Positions 18,631-27,421 of a DNA stretch of 64,000 bases are shown here, piece after piece (position 1 is the first letter of the stretch; the number at the start of each line of letters is the position of its first letter). The notes beneath the pieces were generated by a model that worked only from the letters and a program-made list of their open reading frames with translations, was not told the origin of the DNA and did no database searches. Both the position numbers and the translations under genes were made by a program. This DNA is from Streptomyces sp. AM 2-1-1 (GTDB lineage Bacteria; Actinomycetota; Actinomycetes; Streptomycetales; Streptomycetaceae), in the NCBI RefSeq assembly GCF_029167645.1, contig NZ_CP119147.1, positions 5,536,501 to 5,600,500 of the forward strand, read 5' to 3'.

Positions 18631-19218
18631 GAAAGGTCCTTTCCCTGGCGCGGCCTCCTCCGTTGAGGTGCCTGTCGTTCGCCAAGCCGTACGTGATGGG
18701 TACAAGGGCGTGCCGCAGTCGCACCCGTCGGCGCGGTGACTGGCGGTGACTCTAGGCGCAGGTGGTGGGGTCGTGGACGGGTGAGGGCAAGGATGTGACT
18801 GTCTTGTTATGAGTTGAGGAAGGCTTGAGGTGGCAGGGAGGACATGTGTCGCTTTCGGGCCGCCGGATCTTTCTCGCATGGTGAGAACGCCCAGCTCTGC
18901 TAAGGGGCTTGAGGCGATCTTGGTCCTGACGGGTGGGCCGGGGTGCCGAAGGGCGCGGAGGCTCGGCACGGGGCGCGGAATGGCCACCGCGTTCATTGCG
19001 TGCCTGTTACGCAGTGTTACGCCGGACGGCCCGGTATGCGTGCGAGGTGCCCGGGGTGGCGCGAAGTCGCTCACGAACCCCCCTGGACATCACCGAAGTT
19101 GGCTGGATCACGCGGTCAACCCCGGTTACGTGTAGTGGGCATGAAACTGCCCGGCCGGTACGGTCCGCAGGCCCGGCCGGGCGGCTGGAGAAGTGGGGGA
19201 GGGGGCGGCGGCCGCTCG
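18631..19218 (-). other. Intergenic region with the liv operon promoter
   Basis: 588 bp without a supported gene. It must carry the livK promoter; TAGAGT, read on the minus strand from near 18756, is a possible -10 but no matching -35 is clear. The remainder is moderately GC-rich, with no strong hairpin or repeat that I can see. Confidence 0.4.
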
Positions 19219-19683
19219 TCAGCCGGCGGCGGGCGCGTCGCGCAGGAGGCAGGTGAGGCGGGCGGTGCAGACCCGCTTGCCGTGCTCGTCGGTGATGACG
19301 ATCTCGTAGGTCGCGGTGGAGCGCCCGCGGTGCACGGGGGTGGCGACGCCGGTCACGAGCCCGCTGCGGGCGCCGCGGTGATGGGTGCAGTTGAGGTCGA
19401 CGCCGACCGCGATCTTCCCGGCGCCGCCGTGGAGCATCGAGCCGACCGAACCGAGGGTCTCGGCGAGCACGGCCGACGCCCCGCCGTGCAGGAGCCCGTA
19501 GGGCTGGGTGTTGCCCTCGACCGGCATGGTGGCGACGACGCGGTCCGCGGAGGCCTCCGTGATCCGCAGGCCCATCCGTTCGCCGAGGCGCCCGGCGGAG
19601 AAGAGGGCGGGCAGATCGATGCCGAGAGCGGCGTACTCGTCGATGACGTCCTGCGGGAACACGGGTGCGGTCTGCTCGCCCAT
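19219..19683 (-). CDS. Hotdog-fold thioesterase, PaaI family
   Basis: 154 residues, single hotdog domain. The catalytic-helix motif GLLHGGASAVLAETLGSVGS (about 62-81) has the conserved His-Gly-Gly and the Glu expected of PaaI/YbgC-type acyl-CoA thioesterases, followed by VDLNCTHHRGARSGLVTGVA with the substrate-facing strand. N-terminal helix FPQDVIDEYAALGIDLPALF precedes it. Likely hydrolyses small or aromatic acyl-CoA (for example intermediates of aromatic catabolism or menaquinone synthesis); the exact substrate cannot be read from sequence. Free-standing gene, ATG at 19683. Confidence 0.88.
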   Translation of the reverse strand: MGEQTAPVFPQDVIDEYAALGIDLPALFSAGRLGERMGLRITEASADRVVATMPVEGNTQPYGLLHGGASAVLAETLGSVGSMLHGGAGKIAVGVDLNCTHHRGARSGLVTGVATPVHRGRSTATYEIVITDEHGKRVCTARLTCLLRDAPAAG

Positions 19684-19876
19684 GGGTCGGCTCCGTTCGT
19701 CCGGTGGTGACTTCGCTGTGCGGTCCGTTCTTACCAGAGACCACTGAGCGGGTGCTTAGGGAGTGTCCGGCCGATCGGGGCCGGGGCCCGGCGGTCCGCA
19801 CGCTCGTGGCCCTCGGGACCACCCGCGGTCATCCGGTGCCCGGCGGCCGTTCACCGGGGTTGGGTAGGTTGGCCCG

Positions 19877-21367
19877 ATGCGGGGATCGGGTGTCGTGGGA
19901 TGTCGTCGGCTGGGCCTGGCCGGTTCGCTGGCGATCGGCGCGGGCGGCTGGGTGGCCGGGAGACTGCCGGCGCACGACCCGTGGGGCTGGTGGACGGAGC
20001 GGAGCCCGGCGGTGACGACGGCCGGCGCCGTCCTCGCCTACGCCGGCCTGGCGCTCCTCGTCGCCGCCTGGTGGGGGTACGGGCGCGCCGGCGCCCCGGT
20101 GCGCCACACGCTGGTGACGCTCGCCTGGTGGGCGGCGCCGCTGCTGCTGGCGCCGCCCCTGTACAGCGCGGACGTCTACAGCTACGTCGCCCAGGGGGCG
20201 ATGGTCCTCGAAGGGCACGACGTGTACGGCGAGGGCCCCTCCGTCCTCGATCCGGCCGGCATCGCCGGAGACGCGGCGGCGAGCGTGGGCGCGCACTGGA
20301 CCGACACCCCCGCCCCGTACGGCCCCTTCTTCCTGCTGCTGGCGCGGGGCGCGGTGGCGCTGACCGGTGGCACTCTGGTCCCGGCGGTGCTGGTGCTGCG
20401 CCTGGTCGCGGTGGCGGCGCTGCTGCTGATCGTGTGGGCGGTGCGGCGTCTCGCCCGGGAGTACGGGGCGGACGAGGGCGGCGCGTTGTGGCTCGCGGCG
20501 CTCAACCCCCTGCTGCTGATGCACGTGGTGGGCGGGATGCACAACGACGGCCTGATGGCGGGGCTCGCACTGGCGGGGACGGTGTGCGCGCTGCGGGGCC
20601 GCTGGGCACTCGCCGGGGTGCTGATCGGGCTGGCGACGATGGTCAAGTCCCCGGCCGCACTGGCCCTGTTGTTCGTCGGTGTGGCGGTGGGCAGAGCGGC
20701 GTCCGGTTCGCCCGCGCGGCGGATCGCCCTCGGGGCCTTCGGACCGGCGGCGGCCGCCGCCGCCACGGTGCTCGCGGTCTCGGCGGTGAGCGGAACCGGC
20801 TTCGGCTGGCTGCACACGCAGGGCGTCGCGGGTGCCATCCACACCTCGCTCTCCCTCTCCAGCGACCTGGGCGCCGGTCTCGGTCCGCTCGCCCGGTCGG
20901 TGGCCGGAGTGGACCCCGGCACGGTGCTCTCGGCCGTGCGGATGCTCGGACTCGGCGCGGCGGCCGTCCTGGTCGCACGGCTCGGGTGGCGCTCGGCCAC
21001 CGGCCGGCTGGACCCCGTGCTGGCGCTGGGCCTGGCGCTGACGGCGCTGGTGGCGCTGTCGCCGATGGTGCAGCCCTGGTACGCCCTCTGGGGGGTGCCG
21101 TTCGTCGCCGTACGGGCGCGGTGGGGCTGGTCGGGGCGGCTGCTGGCGGTCCTCTCGGCGGCGCTGGTCTTCGAGACGCACCCCTCGGGTTCGACACCGG
21201 GATTCGGCTTCGCGGTGGGCGGGGCGGTCGCGGTCGCGGGGCTGGTACTGCTGTGGCGGGACGCCGTGGCGGACCCGGGCAGGGGCGGCGGGGGTCCCGG
21301 GGTGCCCAGGCCCCGCCACCCCGGGACGGTGCGCGACGGGGTGCGGGCCGGGGCGCCTCCGGGCTGA
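19877..21367 (+). CDS. Polyprenol-phosphomannose-dependent mannosyltransferase, MptB-like
   Basis: 496-residue integral membrane glycosyltransferase of the GT-C type with about 12 hydrophobic segments. After the first helices comes YSADVYSYVAQGAMVLEGHD (about 96-115), the extracytoplasmic loop whose Asp is essential in MptA/MptB-type enzymes. LNPLLLMHVVGGMHNDGLMA near 212 and LSPMVQPWYALWGVPFVAVR near 394 are further family blocks. In mycobacteria MptB elongates the alpha-1,6-mannan backbone of lipomannan with polyprenyl-phosphate mannose; in Streptomyces the acceptor is less defined. The C-terminal end is a short basic/Gly-rich tail. It starts 193 bp from the divergent thioesterase gene, so the gap can hold two promoters. 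Confidence 0.88.
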   Translation: MRGSGVVGCRRLGLAGSLAIGAGGWVAGRLPAHDPWGWWTERSPAVTTAGAVLAYAGLALLVAAWWGYGRAGAPVRHTLVTLAWWAAPLLLAPPLYSADVYSYVAQGAMVLEGHDVYGEGPSVLDPAGIAGDAAASVGAHWTDTPAPYGPFFLLLARGAVALTGGTLVPAVLVLRLVAVAALLLIVWAVRRLAREYGADEGGALWLAALNPLLLMHVVGGMHNDGLMAGLALAGTVCALRGRWALAGVLIGLATMVKSPAALALLFVGVAVGRAASGSPARRIALGAFGPAAAAAATVLAVSAVSGTGFGWLHTQGVAGAIHTSLSLSSDLGAGLGPLARSVAGVDPGTVLSAVRMLGLGAAAVLVARLGWRSATGRLDPVLALGLALTALVALSPMVQPWYALWGVPFVAVRARWGWSGRLLAVLSAALVFETHPSGSTPGFGFAVGGAVAVAGLVLLWRDAVADPGRGGGGPGVPRPRHPGTVRDGVRAGAPPG

Positions 21368-21526
21368 CCCGGCGGACGGGCCCGGACGGGGGCGCGCCGC
21401 CGTCCCGGGGGCCCCGGTGCGACGTCTCCGGTGCGTCGGCCCCGGGGCGGCTTCCGCGACGCGGCCCGCTCCGGTCGGCCCGTCCGCCCGGCACGTGCCG
21501 GCCCGGCACCCGCCCGCCGGAGGGGG

Positions 21527-23800
21527 TCAGCCGGCGCTCTCGAAGCGCACCACGACCGACTTGCTGGCGGGGGTGTTGCTGGTGTCGGCGGTCGAGTCGA
21601 GCGGCACGAGGACATTCGTCTCGGGGTAGTAGGCGGCGGCGCACCCCCGGGCGGTGGGGTAGTGGACGACGCGGAAGCCGGGCGCGCGGCGCTCGGTGCC
21701 GTCCTTCCACTCGCTGACGAGGTCGGTGTGGGCGCCGTCGGCGAGGCCGAGTTCGCGGGCGTCCTCGGGGTGGACGAGGACGACACGCCGGCCGTTCGTG
21801 ATACCGCGGTAGCGGTCGTCGAGCCCGTAGATCGTGGTGTTGTACTGGTCGTGGGAGCGCAGGGTCTGCAGGAGCAGCCTGCCGGCGGGGAGTTCGGGGT
21901 ACTCGACGGGCGCCGCGGTGAAATTGGCCTTGCCGGTGGCCGTGGGGAAGCGGCGGGCGTCGCGCGGCCCGTGGGGGAGGGTGAAGCCGCCCGGGCGGGC
22001 GACGCGGGCGTTGAAGTCCTCGAAGCCCGGCACGACACGGGAGATGCGGTCGCGGATGGTGCCGTAGTCCCTCTCGAACTCCTCCCAGGGCGTGGCCGAA
22101 CCGGGTCCGAGGACGGCGCGCGCCATGCGGGCCACGATGGCGGGTTCGGAGAGCAGGTGCGGGCTCGCGGGGGCGAGGTTGCCGCGGGAGGCGTGCACCA
22201 TGCTCATGGAGTCCTCGACGGTGACGAACTGCTTGCCGCCGGCCTGGACGTCCTTGTCGGTGCGCCCGAGGGTCGGCAGGATGAGGGCGCGGCTGCCGGT
22301 GACGGCGTGCGAGCGGTTGAGCTTGGTCGACACGTGGACGGTGAGGCGGGCCCGGCGCATCGCCGCCTCGGTGACCGCGGTGTCGGGGGTGGCGGCGACG
22401 AAGTTGCCGCCCATCGCGAAGAAGACCTTGGCGTCGCCGTCGCGCAGGGCGCGGATGGCGCGCACCACGTCGTACCCGTGGTGGCGCGGTGAGGTGATGC
22501 CGAACTCCTTGTCGAGGGCGTCGAGGAAGGCGGGTGCGGGGCGCTCGTAGATGCCCATGGTGCGGTCGCCCTGGACGTTGGAGTGGCCGCGCACGGGGCA
22601 GACGCCGGCGCCGGGGCGGCCGATGTTCCCGCGCAGCAGGAGGAAGTTGACGACTTCGCGGATGGTGGGCACGGAGTGCTTGTGCTGGGTGAGACCCATC
22701 GCCCAGCAGACGATGGTGCGCTCGGAGGCGAGGACCAGAGCGAGGGCCTTCTCGATGTCGGCGCGTTCCAGCCCGGTGGCGGTGAGGGTGTCGTCCCAGT
22801 CGGCCTCCTGCGCGGCGCGCGCGAACTCCTCGTACCCGTGGGTGTGTTCGTCGACGAAAGCGGTGTCCACGGCGCCCTCGGTCTGCAGGATCAGCTTGTT
22901 GAGCAGACGGAAGAGAGCCTGGTCGCCGCCGAGGCGTATCTGGAGGAAGAGGTCGGTCAGCGCGGTGCCCCGGATCATGCCCCGGGGGGTCTGCGGGTTC
23001 TTGAAGCGCTCCAGACCGGCCTCGGGGAGTGGATTGACCGAGATGATCTTCGCCCCGGCGTGCTTGGCCTTCTCCAGCGCGGAGAGCATGCGCGGGTGGT
23101 TGGTGCCGGGGTTCTGGCCCGCGACGATGATCAGATCGGCCTGGTGCAGGTCTTCCAGGGAGACGCTGCCCTTGCCGATGCCGATGGTCTCCATGAGCGC
23201 GGAGCCGGACGACTCGTGGCACATGTTGGAGCAGTCCGGAAGGTTGTTCGTGCCGTACTCGCGGGCGAAGAGCTGGAGGAGGAACGCGGCCTCGTTGCTG
23301 GTGCGGCCGGAGGTGTAGAAGAGCGCCTCGTCGGGGGAGCCGAGCCCACGGAGTTCTTCAGCAATGATGGCGAAAGCGTCGTCCCACCCGATCGCCTCGT
23401 AGGTGTCCGCGCCCTCGGGGAGGTACACCGGCTGCGTGATCCGGCCCTGCTGGCCGAGCCAGTAACCGCTGCGGCCGGCCAGGTCGGAGACCGGGTGGGC
23501 GGCGAAGAACTCCGGGGTGACGCGGCGCAGCGTCGCCTCCTCGGCGACGGCCTTGGCCCCGTTCTCGCAGAACTCCGCGGTGTGCCGCCGGTCGCCCTCC
23601 GGCCAGGCGCACCCCGGGCAGTCGAAACCGTTCTTCTGGTTGACCTTGAGGAGCGTCCGCGCGGTGCGCCCCACCCCCATCTGCTGCTGGGCCATGAGCA
23701 GGGAGTGGGCGACGGCGGGCAGGCCGGCCGCCGCGTGCTGGGCCTGCCGGACCTTCGGTGCGTCCTGGACCGGGTCTCCGGTCGGGGGCTTCGTGGCCAT
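21527..23800 (-). CDS. FdhF/YdeP-family molybdopterin oxidoreductase
   Basis: 757 residues, length typical of the YdeP/FdhF branch of the DMSO-reductase superfamily, which binds bis-molybdopterin-guanine-dinucleotide. The N-terminus has GFDCPGCAWPEGDRRHTAEF followed by Cys, a Cys-x2-Cys then third Cys pattern of this branch rather than the classical four-Cys cluster. Further on are FYTSGRTSNEAAFLLQLFAR, LPDCSNMCHESSGSA (the region of the Mo ligand), IIVAGQNPGTNHPRML, and a C-terminal molybdopterin-binding domain with LRSHDQYNTTIYGLDDRYRG. No Tat or Sec signal, so cytoplasmic. YdeP is linked to acid resistance in E. coli; the physiological substrate is unknown. ATG at 23800 follows GGGGAG. Convergent with mptB, divergent from polA. 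Confidence 0.9.
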   Translation of the reverse strand: MATKPPTGDPVQDAPKVRQAQHAAAGLPAVAHSLLMAQQQMGVGRTARTLLKVNQKNGFDCPGCAWPEGDRRHTAEFCENGAKAVAEEATLRRVTPEFFAAHPVSDLAGRSGYWLGQQGRITQPVYLPEGADTYEAIGWDDAFAIIAEELRGLGSPDEALFYTSGRTSNEAAFLLQLFAREYGTNNLPDCSNMCHESSGSALMETIGIGKGSVSLEDLHQADLIIVAGQNPGTNHPRMLSALEKAKHAGAKIISVNPLPEAGLERFKNPQTPRGMIRGTALTDLFLQIRLGGDQALFRLLNKLILQTEGAVDTAFVDEHTHGYEEFARAAQEADWDDTLTATGLERADIEKALALVLASERTIVCWAMGLTQHKHSVPTIREVVNFLLLRGNIGRPGAGVCPVRGHSNVQGDRTMGIYERPAPAFLDALDKEFGITSPRHHGYDVVRAIRALRDGDAKVFFAMGGNFVAATPDTAVTEAAMRRARLTVHVSTKLNRSHAVTGSRALILPTLGRTDKDVQAGGKQFVTVEDSMSMVHASRGNLAPASPHLLSEPAIVARMARAVLGPGSATPWEEFERDYGTIRDRISRVVPGFEDFNARVARPGGFTLPHGPRDARRFPTATGKANFTAAPVEYPELPAGRLLLQTLRSHDQYNTTIYGLDDRYRGITNGRRVVLVHPEDARELGLADGAHTDLVSEWKDGTERRAPGFRVVHYPTARGCAAAYYPETNVLVPLDSTADTSNTPASKSVVVRFESAG

Positions 23801-23933
23801 GGTGCTCCCCTTCGAGCGCGTGGATTCCTCTCTTCCGATCCTGTCACGGCCCCCGGGGCCACATTCCGAGGGAGCGGGCGGCGGTGGCCGGGAGCGGTCC
23901 GGAATGTCGGTGGGCCGTGGCAGGATCGTGCAT

Positions 23934-26645
23934 GTGGCTGAGACAGCATCGAAGAAGACGGCAGACAACCGACCGCGCCTGCTCCTCATGGACGGGCACT
24001 CCCTGGCGTACCGGGCGTTCTTCGCCCTGCCCGCGGAGAATTTCACGACCGGGACGGGGCAGCCGACGAACGCCGTGTACGGCTTCGCCTCGATGCTGGC
24101 GAACACGCTGCGCGACGAGGCGCCCACCCACTTCGCGGTGGCGTTCGACGTGTCCCGCAAGACCTGGCGCGCCCAGGAGTTCCCCGAGTACAAGGCGAAC
24201 CGCTCCAAGACGCCCGACGAGTTCAAGGGGCAGGTCGAGCTGATCGGCGAGCTGCTGGACGCGATGCACGCGGACCGGTTCGCGGTCGACGGCTTCGAGG
24301 CCGACGACGTGATCGCCACCCTCGCCACCCAGGCGGAGGCCGCCGGGTTCGAGGTGCTGATCGTCACGGGCGACCGCGACTCCTTCCAGCTCATCACCGA
24401 GAACGTCACGGTCCTCTACCCCACCAAGGGCGTCTCCGAGCTGACCCGCTTCACCCCGGCGAAGGTCGAGGAGAAGTACGGCCTCACCCCCGCCCAGTAC
24501 CCGGACTTCGCGGCGCTGCGCGGCGACCCGTCGGACAACCTCCCCGGCATCCCCAAGGTCGGCGAGAAGACGGCCGCGAAGTGGATCAACCAGTTCGGCT
24601 CCTTCGACGAGCTGGTGGCACGCGCCGACGAGGTGAAGGGGGTGGCGGGGCAGAATTTCCGCGACCACCTGGACTCGGTGCGGATGAACCGCCGGCTGAC
24701 CGAGATGGTCCGTGACGTGGAGCTCCCGAAGGGCCCCGCCGACCTGGAGCGCGCCCCGTACGACCGCACCGCCGTCACCGGGGTGCTCGACGTCCTGGAG
24801 ATCCGCAACCCGAGTCTGCGGGAGCGGCTGCTCGCCGTCGACCCGGGAGCGGGTCAGGAGGAGGCGCCCGCCCCCGCCGCCGGGGTGGAACTCGACGGCA
24901 CCGTCCTCGGCACGGGACAGGTCGCCGGATGGCTGGCGGAGCACGGCGGGCAGCCGCTCGGCATGGCCACCGTCGACACCTGGGCGCTGGGCACCGGCAC
25001 GGTCACCGAGGTCGCCCTGGCGGCGGTCGGCGGCGCGGCGGCCTGGCTGGACCCGAGGGAGCTCGACGCCACGGACGAGAAGGCGTTCACCGCCTGGCTC
25101 GCGGACCCGGCGCGGCCCAAGGTCCTGCACAACGCCAAGGCGGCCATGCGGGTCTTCCCCGAACACGGCTGGCACATCGAGGGCGTCACCATGGACACCG
25201 CGCTCGCGGCGTACCTGGTGAAGCCGGGACGCCGGTCGTTCGCGCTGGACGCGCTGGCGGTCGAGTACCTCGGCCGCGAACTCGCCCCGGCCGCCTCGGC
25301 GGACGGGCAGCTGGCGTTCGGCGCGGACGACCGCGCCGAGGCGGACGCCCTGATGACGCAGGCCCGCGCCGTCCTCGACCTGGGCGCCGCGTTCTCCGTC
25401 CGGCTCCGGGAGGTCGGCGCGCTCGACCTCCTGCACGACATGGAACTGCCCACCTCCATCCTGCTGGCCCGGCTGGAGCGGCACGGCATCGCCGCCGACC
25501 GTACCCATCTGGAGGCGATGGAGCAGCAGTTCGCGGCCGCCGTGCAGCAGGCCGTGAAGGAAGCGCACGCCGCGGTGGGCCGGGAGTTCAACCTCGGCTC
25601 GCCCAAGCAGCTCCAGGAGGTCCTCTTCGGCGAGCTGGGCCTGCCCAAGACGAAGAAGACGAAGACCGGATACACCACCGACGCCGACGCGCTGGCCTGG
25701 CTCGCCGCGCAGACCGAGCACGAGCTGCCGGTGATCATGCTGCGCCACCGGGAACAGGCGAAGCTGCGGGTCACCGTCGAGGGTCTGGTCAAGACGATCG
25801 CGGCGGACGGCCGAATCCACACCACGTTCAACCAGACGGTGGCGGCGACCGGACGCCTCTCCTCCACCGACCCCAACCTCCAGAACATCCCGGTCCGTAC
25901 GGACGAGGGGCGCGCGATCCGCCGGGGCTTCGTCGTCGGCGAGGGCTTCGAGACGCTGATGACGGCGGACTACAGCCAGATCGAACTCCGGGTGATGGCC
26001 CACCTCTCCGAGGACGCGGGCCTGATCGAGGCGTTCACCTCGGGCGAGGACCTGCACACCACGGTCGCCTCCCAGGTGTTCGGCGTCGACAAGTCGGCCG
26101 TCGACCCGGAGATGCGGCGCAAGATCAAGGCCATGTCCTACGGACTCGCCTACGGCCTCTCCGCGTTCGGGCTCTCCCAGCAGCTCAACATCGATGCGGG
26201 CGAGGCGCGGGGCCTGATGGACACGTACTTCCAGCGCTTCGGCGGGGTACGCGACTACCTCCACCGGGTCGTCGAAGAAGCCAGGTCCACCGGGTACACC
26301 GAGACCGTCTTCGGCCGCCGCCGATACCTCCCCGACCTCAACAGCGACAACCGCCAGCGCCGCGAGACGGCCGAGCGGATGGCGCTCAACGCCCCGATCC
26401 AGGGCACCGCCGCGGACATCGTCAAGGTCGCGATGCTCAAGGTCGACCAGGCGTTGACCGCGGCGGAGCTGAAGTCACGGATGCTGCTCCAAGTCCACGA
26501 CGAAATCGTGCTGGAGATCGCCCCCGGCGAACGCGCCGAGGTCGAGCGGATCCTGCGCCACGAGATGGCCTCGGCCGTCTCGCTGCGCGCCCCGCTCGAC
26601 GTGTCGGTCGGCGTGGGCCACGACTGGGAGTCCGCCGCGCACTGA
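23934..26645 (+). CDS. polA: DNA polymerase I
   Basis: 903 residues. 5'-3' exonuclease at 1-300 (LLLMDGHSLAYRAFFALP; VDGFEADDVIATLA; VTGDRDSFQLI; LRGDPSDNLPGIPKVGEKTA). The 3'-5' exonuclease-like domain (about 320-500) has lost its acidic residues: the D-x-E site reads VDTWAL and LHNAKAAMRVF has Ala where an Asp is expected, so there is no proofreading. Polymerase domain: motif A TADYSQIELRVMAHLS (Asp about 680), motif B RRKIKAMSYGLAYGLSAF and motif C QVHDEIVLE (about 852). It fills gaps after excision repair and removes Okazaki primers; uvrA and uvrB are also in this window. GTG at 23934 is chosen for AGGA 8 nt upstream; a GTG at 23928 is possible. Confidence 0.97.
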   Translation: MAETASKKTADNRPRLLLMDGHSLAYRAFFALPAENFTTGTGQPTNAVYGFASMLANTLRDEAPTHFAVAFDVSRKTWRAQEFPEYKANRSKTPDEFKGQVELIGELLDAMHADRFAVDGFEADDVIATLATQAEAAGFEVLIVTGDRDSFQLITENVTVLYPTKGVSELTRFTPAKVEEKYGLTPAQYPDFAALRGDPSDNLPGIPKVGEKTAAKWINQFGSFDELVARADEVKGVAGQNFRDHLDSVRMNRRLTEMVRDVELPKGPADLERAPYDRTAVTGVLDVLEIRNPSLRERLLAVDPGAGQEEAPAPAAGVELDGTVLGTGQVAGWLAEHGGQPLGMATVDTWALGTGTVTEVALAAVGGAAAWLDPRELDATDEKAFTAWLADPARPKVLHNAKAAMRVFPEHGWHIEGVTMDTALAAYLVKPGRRSFALDALAVEYLGRELAPAASADGQLAFGADDRAEADALMTQARAVLDLGAAFSVRLREVGALDLLHDMELPTSILLARLERHGIAADRTHLEAMEQQFAAAVQQAVKEAHAAVGREFNLGSPKQLQEVLFGELGLPKTKKTKTGYTTDADALAWLAAQTEHELPVIMLRHREQAKLRVTVEGLVKTIAADGRIHTTFNQTVAATGRLSSTDPNLQNIPVRTDEGRAIRRGFVVGEGFETLMTADYSQIELRVMAHLSEDAGLIEAFTSGEDLHTTVASQVFGVDKSAVDPEMRRKIKAMSYGLAYGLSAFGLSQQLNIDAGEARGLMDTYFQRFGGVRDYLHRVVEEARSTGYTETVFGRRRYLPDLNSDNRQRRETAERMALNAPIQGTAADIVKVAMLKVDQALTAAELKSRMLLQVHDEIVLEIAPGERAEVERILRHEMASAVSLRAPLDVSVGVGHDWESAAH

Positions 26646-26670
26646 ACCGCGGGGCGTGCGGAGCACGAGG

Positions 26671-26751
26671 TGCGCCGGGTTGCTGAGGGGCACGAGATAC
26701 GCCGGGTTGCTGAGGGGCACGAGGTACGCCGGGGCGTTGAAGGGGCAAGCG
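26671..26751. repeat. 27-bp tandem repeat, three copies
   Basis: Units at 26671-26697, 26698-26724 and 26725-26751. The first two differ at two or three positions (core CGCCGGGTTGCTGAGGGG); the third is more diverged. Non-coding, between the polA stop and its terminator. Confidence 0.8.
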
Positions 26752-26809
26752 ACGTGCGCCGGGGTTGGCCGGGTGTACGTGAGGTGGGTGCGGGCCCCGG
26801 CACACTGAG

Positions 26810-26839
26810 AGGGCCGGGCACGTGGGTGCCCGGCCCTTT
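26810..26839 (+). terminator. polA terminator hairpin
   Basis: AGGGCCGGGCAC (26810-26821) pairs perfectly with GTGCCCGGCCCT (26826-26837) around GTGG and is followed by a short T run. It lies 165 bp after the polA stop. Confidence 0.8.
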
Positions 26840-26957
26840 CCGTGTCCCTGGTGCGAGGGCTTCGACGTGGTCGTGGACCGCGGCGGAGGGACGGGGCGGA
26901 GGGACGGGGCGGCGGTCGCCGGCGCGCTGTCGTGGCATGCGCGCCGTCTTGGCCTGC

Positions 26958-27011
26958 GCGCTGTCTTGGTCGGACGCGCTGTCCTGGTCGGACCCGCTGT
27001 CCTGGTCGGCG
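26958..27011. repeat. 18-bp tandem repeat, three copies
   Basis: Units at 26958-26975, 26976-26993 and 26994-27011 share the core GCTGTCYTGGTCGG. They lie in the 776-bp gap between polA and the transglycosylase gene. An 18-bp period reads as a six-codon repeat in any frame, but no credible gene spans it. The rest of the gap up to 27421 must hold the promoter of the transglycosylase gene. Confidence 0.7.
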
Positions 27012-27421
27012 CCGGGAGGGGCAGACGGGTCGCGAGCGGCCGAGGAGAGCCCGGTGCGGTGAGGGTGGCCGAGCCCGGGAGAGTCGGTCGTGCGGAGTTG
27101 GCTGCGGGTCGCGGGAGTCGGTCGCCGCGGCGGTGGCTGCCGGGCCGGGGCGCCGGTGTGGCGCCACCCGTCCGAAAGCGCTGCGCGGTCGCGACCGGTG
27201 GGGGAGAGAGCCGGTGCGAACAGGCGGTACCGAGAGCCGGTGTCGGTGGGACGGCGTCCCCCTCCCCAGGCGAGAGGCGGTACAACGTCGGCTGAACACC
27301 GTGAAAAACCAGTGAGAACCGGTCAAGCGACTGTGTCTAAGCGTCAGAAGTTGCCGTAGGGTCGCGGGAGTCCTCGCGCTGGGGAGCGCGAACATCCGTC
27401 GTCGGGGAGGGACCAGACCAT

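Noticed and set aside
27062..27421. ydaO-type c-di-AMP riboswitch before the transglycosylase gene, as seen for rpf genes in Streptomyces
   Set aside because: None of the conserved strands could be found in the leader.
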